A stretch of 64,000 nt of DNA, taken from contig OZ024870.1 of the NCBI GenBank assembly GCA_964017185.1, forward strand, positions 32,325,621 to 32,389,620, given 5' to 3'. Source of the stretch: Rugalucina vietnamica (taxonomy: Eukaryota > Mollusca > Bivalvia > Lucinida > Lucinidae). The position numbers were made by a program, and so were the translations under genes. The notes beneath the pieces were generated by a model that searched no databases, was not told the origin of the DNA, and was given only the letters and a program-made list of their open reading frames with translations. Shown here piece after piece: positions 11,057-23,600 of the stretch; position 1 is the stretch's first letter; every line of letters starts with the position of its first letter.

Positions 11057-12074
11057 GGGATCATCAAAAATTACGTGGACTTTTCTGATAACTTATGATT
11101 ATATGACTCGATTCCACTCAAACTTTCAATCCACATGGACCCATGTAATATGCAGCAGTGTGCAAAATTTCATCACAATCCCTTCATCCGTTACAAAGTT
11201 ATTGTGAAATGAAAACACCCACTTTCGCCACCATGGAGCACTCCGATGACGTCAGTGACGTCGACGCAAAAACACTGATTTTGAACCACAAAATGTGCTT
11301 TTTAGGGCTACTGATTTTTACAGTTTTACTGCTCAAAGTATGTTAAAAGATTATTTAACTATTGGGACATTGTTTAAATTACAAATCTATATAAATTTTT
11401 TAATGTATTGCCTTGATTTGAAAATAAATTTGGACAGGGCATAAGGATGCTGACTTTTAACATTATAATTTAGACGTTAGAACATTTTAAGTGACGGATA
11501 TGAATTTCGATATTTATTTGGGGTCCTATTTGTTCAAACGTGCACAAAATGTTTCATTTGTAATGCTTTATCGAAGGACCTTGAAGTTTTACCAGCAAAT
11601 TACGAAATTAGGATTAGTTTCAAATGGGAATTGTACAATATTGCCGGTTGATCTGTGTTGCATGCAATTCAGACATCGCTTAAACATTTTGAAAAAAGCA
11701 AACATGTATGCCTAAGCAAAACAACGTAGGTGCACAACCGGACCACCGTAATTTTTGAGCAAGCATAAATTGTTTTGTTATGGATTTATTAAGACACATG
11801 GCACGTTTGGCTGTGATCTGCAAAACCGTTTTGAAGAAAACGCAAAAGAAATGCGATACTGCAGTGCCAAACTTAACGTCATTTCTGACGTGCTCCGCCA
11901 TGGGGAGGGTGGGGTAAGAAAAATCATCACCAACTGCTAATAAAACATTTTATATTAACCAAACTTTCAGAATCTAGTGGAGATATGCAAGTTTATTGTC
12001 AGCTGAAATTTGAATATGTTTGCCGGAATTGTTGTCAAGTTATGGGAAAAGTCCACGTAATTTTTGATGATCCC
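11057..12074. mobile_element. 1018-bp element with GGGATCATCAAAAATTACG termini
   Basis: GGGATCATCAAAAATTACGT at the left end is mirrored at the right end. The tandem copy at 10640-10660 is the empty site. Flanks ATATACGT and TCGTACGT could be a diverged 8-bp target duplication. A second inverted pair inside carries GGAGCACTCCGATGACGTCA and its relative near 11875. No transposase is seen. Confidence 0.7.
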
Positions 12075-12193
12075 TCGTACGTATTATTAGCCAACACTGT
12101 TCCAGATAATTTTTCTGTCTTGATCTTAAACGCATTTTACGGTTGGATTGGTTTTCTATCACCCCGTTGATGACAAGACAATCCATCTTAAAA

Positions 12194-13225
12194 TGTTGCA
12201 ATACCAAATTTGTGTGTGAACAAATGTGCCAAATGGTTTCCTCTACACAGATGATGGGTTATCTGCGTCGAGGATAATTGATATGTTGCAATACCAACTA
12301 CAAGACTTGCTTCCGCATATGTCAGATCTTTGTGAATGCAATGCTACTGAATGCGTGGTGGTATCTGCGTACAGAATCCATAACAAAACTGGATGATCTA
12401 TCATTTTGTAATAAAATATCAGTGGATACAAAATGGAGCCTTGCAGTACACCTTATTGAACATCTACAGTAGTTCATTTTTAATTATACCCAACAAAAAG
12501 AAACGCAATAAAAATATTTTTATGAAATTTAAAATGTCAAATAATTTCTTAGTCTATTCGAACCTTACAAGAATTACCATTTGATTTTCACATTATTTCT
12601 GTTCTTTACAAATGTATGAAAAAACGGTGAACATGGTTTGAACATAAATATTTAAAGTAGTCAGTGAGCTAGGTCCTAATTTTTGTCATTTGTTACCAGT
12701 TGAGGGGACTAAATCTCTTTACACTTTTTGATAAGTTCAATGTCTGTAGATAATATTTCAGCATGATAGCAATCTCAGATCGGTAGCTTAATACCTGAAA
12801 AATATCACTTTTATCAGTACCTTGCAAACAAGAAGTTTTTGGACTCATTATAATAAACACTAAAAATAAAGAAATCTTTATATCTTAAGCAGCATAAAGC
12901 GTCACTTGTATTTATAAGAGGTAAACTGATATTTAAAAATGATTGACATGCATTAACGTAGAACATAATAATTCATGAAAAAACTATAAAAGAAAGCATG
13001 CTGAAGGGTAAGATTACCCCACCAACAAACTCATAATTATACCAACTTTGTTTTTGTGTAAAACTTTGATGTTTAGACATTAAAATCAATATTTCTCTCC
13101 AATATCATATATGTTTGAATACCATTTAGCATTTCCTACCTTATTGTTAGACTTGAGGTTCTAAACAGTTAATTTGAATTCAGAAATGCCTAAAATGATT
13201 CACAAAATAATAAACTTATTTTCAT
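12194..13225. other. Gene-free stretch between genes 1 and 2
   Basis: AT-rich sequence with only short, featureless open frames. No exon similar to the flanking genes is present. Confidence 0.4.
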
Positions 13226-13229
13226 TATT

Positions 13230-13440
13230 CATAATGTATGGTTTCCGTGGCAACCGTTAATGTGCAAGGGGTCGACAAACAGATCGTATCGCTACTGATA
13301 CTTATCGTTGACCACCAAACTAAGTTGAGCTTGTATAGATGTAGTCCTATTCTTAAATGATAAGATATGCAAATAATCTAATGTGCATACTCAAATAATC
13401 TTATTTGCATATTTTTTGCATAAAGGGACCATAAACATGA
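13230..13440 (+). repeat. Fragment related to the gene 2 intron 4 foldback element
   Basis: GGTTTCCGTGGCAACCGTTAA followed by ATGCAAATAAT and TTTGCATAT runs resembles the arm sequence near 19430-19620. It looks like a partial copy without visible ends. Confidence 0.45.
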
Positions 13441-13488
13441 GTTTGAGGAATGTGTTTCAACTATAAGCTGCAGAAACGATACCCCTTG

Positions 13489-14027
13489 CATTTTTCAACT
13501 TTTGTTTTGCTCCGGGTCTTCAGTAAGTGATCTCCATCGTCGGGCAGCTTGCTGAATCTGTGAGTCCTCGTTTTTTATTCATCGTGGTGGTTTTCATATT
13601 TGTTTGTCCTTGATGATTCATGGACTAGTTAGAGATTGGCCACGAGGACCGAACAACTAACTAAATTTTGTGAACCACTGCAGACGCTGAGGGTGAGGTT
13701 ATGGCCATGTAAAACTAGTTTAAGCCCGCCAGTAATTTTATATTACTGGTCATTCCAAAGCGATACGTCTGTTGTGGTTCTTATTGTTTTATGTCTTGGA
13801 GTTGAATTTGTGTGCTGTTTGCACCTTATGTGCGTTTTCATATTTTAGTAAGGTTTGGCTGACTGAGTGGCCACCTTTTGGGAAAAAGCAGCTCGCTCGG
13901 CTTACGATATGCTTTCTTAGTATAAGTACCTAATTGTCAATTTAGTTTTTTCCCATCTTGGTTTTTGGAGTGGGATTTTTTTTCTGATTGGGCCATTTCC
14001 TGATCATTGCCTACTTGTACCTTTTTT
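13489..14027 (+). repeat. Dispersed repeat family D, copy 2
   Basis: Shares GCTCCGG, CCATCGTCGGGCAGCTT, CACGAGGACC and GCTCGGCTTACGA blocks and the tail TTTCCTGATCATTGCC with the copies at 3191, 26584 and 39785. The first part is shortened. It lies about 0.6 kb upstream of gene 2. Confidence 0.75.
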
Positions 14028-14652
14028 CAAACTTTATGATCTTCATGAGAAAATCGTGAATGGCACAATTGCGTTTCTTTGTTTAGTCAGGTATATTTGT
14101 TAAAGTTGTGTTTTCTGATCAGCAGATATGAAGTAAATCGTTGGGCTCAGAAACTAAACAGACGTTTTGCAGTTATTTTATCGGAGACCGAAATGAATGA
14201 AATGAATGGTGATTTAAGAGTATAAGGAAATTTGGTATGGTTTCTATTTAGAAGGGTTAAAATACGTCTTTGGTTGGTGACATACATACGTTTATCAATT
14301 TTGTTGCTGTACGTTAACCTTTAGAAGGCACACTGTAGACTGTTTATCTCGTTTTAATTCTAACTTTGTGTCGCAACATGATTTAAACAGTTGATTGCAA
14401 ATGCACAATGGCAATACTCAGTTTCGCCTTTGAATGTGCAAGCTAGGGAGACCTTCAATGTAACTATTTTGAAATGTGCACAGTTGTCTTATTTAGTACT
14501 TATTGAGGTTACCAATGCAGAGACTGGGCACTGTTGGTCGCACCTGCCATTTAATACACACGTAGTTCCTCTTTCCTTTAATTTGTTTTTCCTTATCTCA
14601 TTTTAAGTGTAGCTCTTTCTGTTTTGTCAACTTATCATCAGCTTGGATCACA

Positions 14653-17600
14653 ATGGCAATGTCTTTTATACTTGTATTGTGCCTGTTACTCCTAGAAGCT
14701 TTAGACCTGACGCAAGCAGGTGAGCTATATGTACAAAATTCTGTTTTGTTTTGTTTTTGTCCTTTTATCTTTATACATCAAATGCCAAATCTTTGCAGGT
14801 CAAAGTATGGGTGAATATACTAATGATGAGAAAAGGGACCACCTTGTCGTATTACTTTTGTTTGAAACAATGCTCATGGGAAGTTGGATTTAGAAAATTG
14901 CACTTTTCATTCCTCACCCTGTATACCGTTGATGCAACCAAATTTATTGCGGCACAGATTGATGCAACATTTCACGAAGGTAGGGGGAAATGGAGAACGG
15001 TAAGTTGACCATTAATTCAATTTTACAGGCATTAATGTTAGGATGTCTGGGCCGTGCCTTTGTTGGAAAACAAAGTAAGGATACCTTCAGTTTTTGCCAT
15101 AAGTAGTTTGTTAAAAAACCTAACCTTGTGTCAGAAATTATACATTTCATTGAAGAAATATGCCACCAGATACACGAAAATTGATTATGTTTGCTAATTA
15201 CTCAAATCCTTCATCATCGTTTGTCATTATCAAAGTTTCATTATAAAGTGGAATCATTCCTTGTTTCATACCACCAAACAACAATCATGTATTCGAGCCG
15301 ACTTTTGCACAATATGATGTAAACACACCTAGGTTGGATCGTTTGGGAAGCAACGTACGTCAATGAGTTCATTGCCTGGATACTACCTACGTACAAGAGG
15401 TGTTTTTGAAAAATGATGCTAACTACGGCGGATCTTTAGACCAAAAATGATTTTTCTTACGGCGGACTCTTTCGCAGAATGAAAATGATGTTTAATTTTT
15501 AACATTTTGTGCTGTGAATTGACAGCTTTAGTATCAATCTACACGTGTATGCAAATATGTTGCAAAGTGTATAACCCCATACATGTTCTCCTTAATGCAG
15601 CAAGTAAAGGTCCCGATAATCTTGTTCGTTTATATTGGCGATTTATTGCACAATGTGAATGTTTTTTTTCACCTTGCTTTTGATTTGGAAATCTTTTCTG
15701 GAATATGACAGATGCTAGTGGTCCTGCATACAGTAGCTTGTTACTCATCCCCTCCCGTTTCAGAAAAGATTATCTATGCTATTTGTAGCAATATTGCAAC
15801 AAACATAGTTGAATCCCTACCAGGCATTTGGGGAAATGGGGATAATGGCTAGTTCATGAGCTAGATAGTGCATTCGTGATAATTTGTGGGGAGTTACAGA
15901 GCAAGCACTTTATAGGTGGGGGTGGGAAGTTTTGAGCATGTGCAAATACTTTTTAGGAAGATGGGGTAAGCAATGGCCGGGGGAATCAACCTATTACTTT
16001 CAGGTGCAGGGAGTCCACCTGGAGGGACCTTCTGTAGTCTTAACATAGTGCGCTAGTTCACTGTGAGCAAGAACAAAATACGTAAACCTATTTCAGACGT
16101 ACATATTTACCTGTGCTATCAAGAAAAATGCGCGATGGCGTAATGATAGAATAAGGCACCAGTGCGATAGGTCCTGGATTTGATACCTACCTTCACCGTG
16201 TAGTTTGCTTGAGAAAACACGTAAGTCCCCACAGTGCCGATAAACAACTAGGAAGCGTTGGCTCTGTCCGACATGACTAAAATGTTGATTGGGACGTTTG
16301 AAGTAATTGAAAAACGAAACAAAAATTTTGGAAGCTAGTGGAAGACGTATACAAGAAACACTGCCAGAAAAAAATATGCAAAAATCACATAGCCCCGCTC
16401 ACTCAAGCTTTAACGGTCATAGGATTTTCCATTCTGCAAAAGTGTCCGCCGTAAGATATATCATTTTTGGCCTAAAGATCCGCCGTAGATAGCATCATTT
16501 TAAAAAAGAACACATGAGACGTACGTTGCATCAAGGCAATGAACTCTTTGACGTACGTTGCTTCCCAAACGATCCAACCTAGGTGTGTTAACACCATATT
16601 GTGCAAAAGTTTGCTTGAGTTCAGGACTGTCTTTTGGTGGTATGAAACAAGGAACGATTCCGGTATATACCGAAACTTTGATATTTACAAACGATGATGA
16701 AGGATTCGAATAATTAGCAAACGTAATCAATTTTCGTGTTTCTGGTGGCATATTCCTTCAATGAAATTTATAATTTCTGACACAAGGTAAGCTTTTGTTA
16801 CAAACTACTTATGGCAAAATCTGAAGGCATCCTTACTTTGTTTTCCCACAAAGTCACGCCCCAGACATCCTCGCATTAATGCCTATAAAATTGACATGAT
16901 CGTCAACGTACCTCTCTCCATTCCGACCTACCTTCGTGAAATGTTGCATCAATCTGTGCCGTAACAAATTCAGTTGCATCAACGGTATACAGGGTGTTCC
17001 TAGTCAAGCATGCATTCCTGTCAAATACTACCAACGTGAATATTTTCAGCAGCTATCGGACTATGATAGAAAATGCCTTCAAATTACAGCACTATTTCAA
17101 TATGGCCATGAGGTAGGGAAAGTGTACACCCACTATGTGACTGAGGCCTCCGGACTGTGCGCCAGTAGAACCCACAGCAACGTCCTCTACACACACAACG
17201 ACTCTGGAGATACCTCTCACAGGATCTACGCTATTGATGCTAGAAATGGTTTGCGCTACAATCATTTAGATTTTGGAGGGTTCGAATACAGATTGCTAGA
17301 AAAACATTGACTTTATATATCCTCTAAACATGAATGAACCATATATGCATTTAAAAAAGTGATGGAGCCTGTATTTATAGACTGCATTTATTTCTTAATC
17401 ATGGCTTAAGTAAAGGTATTATCATATTTTATACCAATACATGTATATTAATCTGGATTCTTTTTCGAAATTCAGGTGATTTGTAGACTTATTGTTTTGA
17501 TACACTCAGGTAATCGCCTCGGACTGATAACAATAGACGGAGCCCATGAACACGACTGGGAAGACATTGCCTGTGGACCTTGCACCGGGGGCTCTGGGAA

Positions 17601-20600
17601 CTGTATATATCTTGCTGACACAGGGGGCAACGCCGGTCCAGATGCCAATACAGTTTGGAGAATAAAGGAACCATCTCATATCGGAGATCAACATGTGAAA
17701 CTTGATTCCTATTTGAAATTCAGGTTTGTTCATGTACACTTTAACATATGCGGTGAAAGAATAACCAATTAAAATGCATTACATCAGGATAACATTTCCG
17801 TGTTACATATACCCCCTTATACAGCAAAACGGGGGTATGTAGAGGAATACCTATTTTTCTTATTTTTGCTTCGAAACATAGATTGTGGGTACTCGTTAGA
17901 AACGCCTCGGCGAGGCGGTTCTAACGTGTACCCACAATCTATGTTTTGAGCAAAAATAAGAAAAATAAAAAAAAAAATTCTACTGAAAATTTTCTTTTTT
18001 TTACAAGTTTAAAAATCTCTGTATATTGCATGGGCATGTTTTCGTAATGGAAATTACGTTTTTTCCGTTTACAATTCATCTTAATCTAACAACCGTATAA
18101 TGAAATTGTTATCCTAATACGATGTATTGCTCTACCCAAATCAGCACCAAACATACCACCTTCACCACATTGAACCTCGAATGGAAACTTGTTTAATTTA
18201 CATGTATAAAAGACCGCTGGTACTGTACATATACAAATCAATTGATTATAATGCTAATCATGTTTATCTTATACTGTTGTCTTGTGTCAGTCTATGTAAT
18301 TGAAGCTGTGACTGGTTTGTTTTTTTCCAGCTGGGATCAGCATGACTGCGAAACTATAATGGTGGATTCACATGGAGATGTTTACCTCGTTTCTAAGGTA
18401 CTGTACTGAAGTTTTTGTCACTGTTACTTACACTCATTATTATTATGGGGATAACCCTGATAAGAAAAACATCTGAGATCATCGGAAAAGGCTCCTGGCA
18501 GTAGAATTCATGCAGACTTTGATTTTTTGCTCTATTTTCTTTAAACAGAAAAACATGGTAAATTATCTGCTATGAAATGATCAAAATCAAACAATTATCA
18601 AAAACATAGACAGCGGATCATAAATGTCATACAAGTTTAGTAGTTTCTTGGACAAAAATGCAGCAATTGAAAGTGAACTATTAAACTGCAAACCAATATC
18701 CAATTTCAGTAGACATTTTATTCCAAAAAGTTGCTAAATAGTTGGGACGATGAAACTCTTACGACGCTTAGTTTAGACGAAAAATACACACATGATTCTA
18801 AAGGCTAAAGTGGATATCAAATTCAAGGTTATTATGTCTCCTTTCGTTTCCCGGTTGTTGTTGGGTCAAAAAAGTGTAGCGTCATATTGGAAAATGGGGA
18901 GATAACTCTGTGCTGCACACTTCATATGTGCTAGTATGATTAGTAAAATGTATGTATTTCAGCCAATCTTCAAGATAGATCAGCAAACGTGGTACCAAAT
19001 TAAAGTGGATGCATTTATCTTTCGTCTGAATTTAAATATGCAAATAATTTTAATAATTCTGAATCTATGAATATTCATGAATACTCATAAATACTAACGA
19101 TCTTATCAAATCATCGATCAAAATGTCCATTAAGCACATTTTGAAGCCAAGGCAATAGATATATTCAACAAATGCAACAAGAATTTCTTCCAGTATGTCA
19201 AACATCTCTAATGAAACTAATATGTGTACTTTTGCTAACGTAGATACCAGCTAATTTGCATACGAATTAGCTTAATACAATATCCTATTTTACCCCGGGA
19301 GCTAATTTGACCTACCTTGCACCCCAGGACAATTTTTCATGGATGTCAAATCGTTCATTGGGACCCCAGAAATGCAAAAGAATTTTGTCCTCAAAGATAG
19401 TATGATTTGCACTATGAAAAAGAAAACCGCTTGGTTTCCATGGCAACCGTTAACGTGATTCTTGAGCATAGGGATGTACATACAAAATTGCTCATGTCTC
19501 CATTATTACTTATCCTAGACCACTGCATCTGGTCTCATTTTAAAGCTTAGACATGGCCCTTTTATCCTATTGTAAGTAATGCAAGTTACCTAATTTGCAT
19601 ATTCATGAAATATAATGTAAACACTAAAATGACAGAAAAATCGTTAAAACCCATAAACTGATTTCAGGCCCAAACCATCACTGTGACACTTTGTTATTGA
19701 ACCAGAAATATCATATTACAAATTTATTGATGTCATGAAAATTATCTCATTTGCATATTCATTGATATTATTATAATGTCGAAAATAGAGGGAAAACGAG
19801 GGAAAAGCTATAGCCATTGCAAGGTTTTGGATAGGTTATAAGATTATCTATCTTGCATCACTGACACCAATTTTCATTACTAATAGTGTGGTCAGAGGGA
19901 CCACCTTAATGCCATAAATATTGTCCTCAATGAACTCATTTGCATGATGTAAAATTACACAGTTTCCACGCCCATCCTCAGCGTGATTCTAAAGAATAGG
20001 GTGTACTCACAAAAATATTTATGTACCAACAATACATGTAGCATGCTCTGGAATACTATAATTGGTGTGATAGTGATGCAACGACCTTAACCTTAATACC
20101 TATTATTCAAATCGTTGAATTTGTTTATTCATGAAAAATAATAAAACACACAAGCAATCGGGGAAACATCTTGAAAAAAAAAATAGGGGGTATACGTACA
20201 AAATCACTTGTACCAGAGTTGTTACAAACCCAGGATGCTTAAAGAAGTATCAAATGAATGCTATGGCAATGTACTATGACCCTAAAGTCTCATATAAGAA
20301 TGATCTGAATTTCAATGTCATTAAATTTATGGAAAAAATTATAAATAGGAATGAGAAAGTGGAAAAATTAAACGATATAACGACTTGTATCTCGGCAACC
20401 AAAAGCCCTAACATGCTTATTCTTATATGAGACTTTAGGGTCATAGAATATTGCCATAGCATTCATTTGATACCTCTTTTAGCGTCCTGGGTTTGTTAAC
20501 AGCTCTGGTACAAGTGATTTTGTACGTAAACCCCCTTTTTATCCAAGATGTTTCCCCGATTGCTTGTGGGTTTTATTACTTTTCATGAATAAACAAATTC

Positions 20601-23600
20601 AACGATTTGAATAATAGGTATTAAGGTTAAGGTCGTTTTGTACGTATACCCCCTATTTTTCCAATATTTTTCTCCTATGTCTTGTATGTTTTGTTAATTT
20701 TTATGAATAAGCAAATTCAACGATTTGAATAATAGGTATTAAGGTTAAGGTCGTTGCATCACTATCAAACAAAATATGGTATACAAGAGCATGCTATTGT
20801 TGGTATACGAATATTTTTGTGAGTGCACCAAATTCTATAGAATCAAACTAGGGGTACGTGGAAACTATGTAAGTGTACATCATGCGAATGTGTTCAATGT
20901 TGAGGACAATATTTTATGGCATTTTAGGGAGTCCATCTGACCACACTGGAAGCCATGAAAATTGGTTTCAGGGATGCAATATAGATCTTATAACCCATTC
21001 AAAACCTTGCAATGGCTATACTTTTTCCATCGTTTTTTTCCTCTATTTTCGATATTTTCATTAATATTCATGAATATGCAAATGATTTAGGCCCATGCCA
21101 TCAATAAATGCATGTTTACGATATAACCTGGTTCAAATTAACCAGGTGGCACAGTGATAGTTTGGGCCTGAAATCAGTCTATTTATGGATTTTTAACGAT
21201 TTTCTTGTCATTTTTAATGTTTTCAGTAAAATTCATGAATATGCAAATTAGGTAACTTGCATTACTTACAAGAGGATGAAAGGGCAATGTCTAAGCTTTT
21301 AATTAGACAAGGTTTAGTGGTCTAGGATAAGTAAAAGCGGAGATATGAGCAATTTCGTATTTACATCTCCATACACAAGAATCACGTTAAAGATTGCCAT
21401 GGAAACCATGAATCTGTTCATAGTGCAAATCATATTATCTTTGAGGACAAAAAGCCTTTGCATTTCTTGGGTCCCAATGAACGATTTGGCACCCATGAAA
21501 AATTGTCCTGGGGTACATGGTAGGTAAAATTAGCTCCCGGGGTATAGGCTGAGATGTGCTTGATTGCGCTGGTAGACCGCCCGTGTGTATAAAATGTACT
21601 ATTGTGTTATCTCCCCATTTTGCAATAAGACGATACACTTATTGGTACCAAGAAAATATGTAAATCAGTTGGAGAAGTACTAAGGTTTAAATTAAGATAA
21701 TTTTTGTTCTTTAAATCGACATATTAGCTGATTCAATGGGTAAAACATAGGAGTCATTTATAGTAAACTAAGTGATAGATGAGTAAATTTTGCATATTCT
21801 TTAATATGCAAATCAGGTAATGTGCATATTTAAACATCATTCTGAAGCACAATGTCTACCCTTTACTTTGATACTAAATTTATCAATTTAAGACGAACAT
21901 AGGCTGAGATAGGCTTGATTTTGTTGGTAAACTTCATGTATGCATAAACTGTACTACTGGGTTATCTCCCCATTTTGCAATATGACGCTACACTTCTTGG
22001 AAGCAAGGACAAATGTTAAAAGATGGAAGAGGTCCCAAGGTTAAATTTTAGACACTTTCCGTTCTTCAAAACGATATTTTACCTGATTTAATCGGGTAAG
22101 ACATCGGAGTCATATATCAACAAAATGTGATAAATAAGTAAAATTTGCATATTCGTTAATATGCAAATCAGATAGTTTGCATATTAAAGCATTATTCTAA
22201 AGAACAATAGCCTTCCCTTAACTTTGATACTAAATCTAAGGCAAACGTAGGCTGAGATACGATTGATTGTGTTGGTAGACCACCTGTTATGTATAAAAAT
22301 GTACTACTGGGTTACTACTGGCTACTCCCCATTTTGCAATATGATACTACACTTATTGGAACCAAGAACAAATGTAAATCAACTGGAGAAGTACTAAACT
22401 TTAATTTAAGACAATTTTTGTTCTTTAAATCGACATATTAGCTGATTCAGTGGGTAAAACATAGGAGTCATCTATCGTAAACTTAGTGATAGATGAGTAA
22501 AATTTGAATATTCATTAATATGCAAATCAGATAATTTGCATATTTAAACATCATTATAAAGCACAATGTCTACCCTTTACTTTGATACTTAATTTATTAA
22601 ATTAAGGTGTTCGTAGGCTGAGACATGCTTGATTTTGTTGGTATACTGTCTGTATTCAAAATACGCGTGTTATAGAGTTATCACCCCATTTTACAACATG
22701 ACGCTACACTTTTTGGAACCAACAACAACCGGAAATCGATAGAAGAGGTAATAAGCTTTCATTCGGGACCAAGTTTGTCTTTTAGAATGATGGGTGTATT
22801 TTATCCCTCAGAAATCAGGGTCATCGTCCCAACTAAAATGACTATTGATGTAACATATGGCAAAATATTCATTCCAGGTCAGAGGCGCCAGAGGAAAGCT
22901 GGTAAAATTACCGAACTCAGCGTGGGGCCATTCTACAAGGACATATCTTCACGGTGGTGTATATCTGAATATTCACTCTAGCGGCTATAGCCCCGTCGGC
23001 GGGGACATATCACCAAACGGCAACGAGGTTCTCATCAAGACTTACGGCCACGTTTATTACTGGTATTTTACACATCATATACTGAGAGGAACTAGAAACT
23101 AGGGATGTCATTTGGTGTCAGATTTAGGGTTCGGACGTTCGGAAACAAACATCCGGATGGTTCGAACGTTCGCATCTTTTTTTCTATCGGATCAGATCAT
23201 ACTTATCATATGTGCATTTATGTATGAATATATACATACATAAATGTATGTTTGTCGAGTGTTCCCTTGAAAGTACATTCATAATCAAGAGTTACTGAGC
23301 TTGGCGTTGTTTCCGTTGATGTGGTCAAGGACCCTATATAGGGTCCTTGATGTGGTGCAGAAACGAAACGCCATGCAGTCTCAAGTTAGGAAATTTTATC
23401 TACATTCAAACATCATGATGCTAAAACTGTATGACGTTGTCATACATGTAGAAAATTTAATGGTATTCTGAACGTTTTTCTTCTCTGCATAAACGGGTCA
23501 GCTTAAGAATCCGCATTTGATTTTGTCAAATTGAGATCATAGTACTTGTTTTCTTTAATCCCAAAACATATCTATTAGTTTTGCCGGGCGGCGGTCTGTA

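Larger units (their letters stand above)
9843..12193 (+). repeat. Tandem duplication of the gene 1 3' flank, interrupted twice
   Basis: Three segments occur in the same order twice. Segment A is at 9843-9985 and 10758-10883, B at 10476-10647 and 10884-11056, and C at 10648-10759 and 12083-12193. In the first copy a 484-bp element separates A from B. In the second a 1018-bp element separates B from C. Identity between copies is high by eye. No gene is seen in it. Confidence 0.8.

Noticed and set aside
14944..15150. Independent small gene on the - strand in gene 2 intron 1
   Set aside because: It lies in one arm of a mobile element, and the corresponding frame in the other arm is broken differently.
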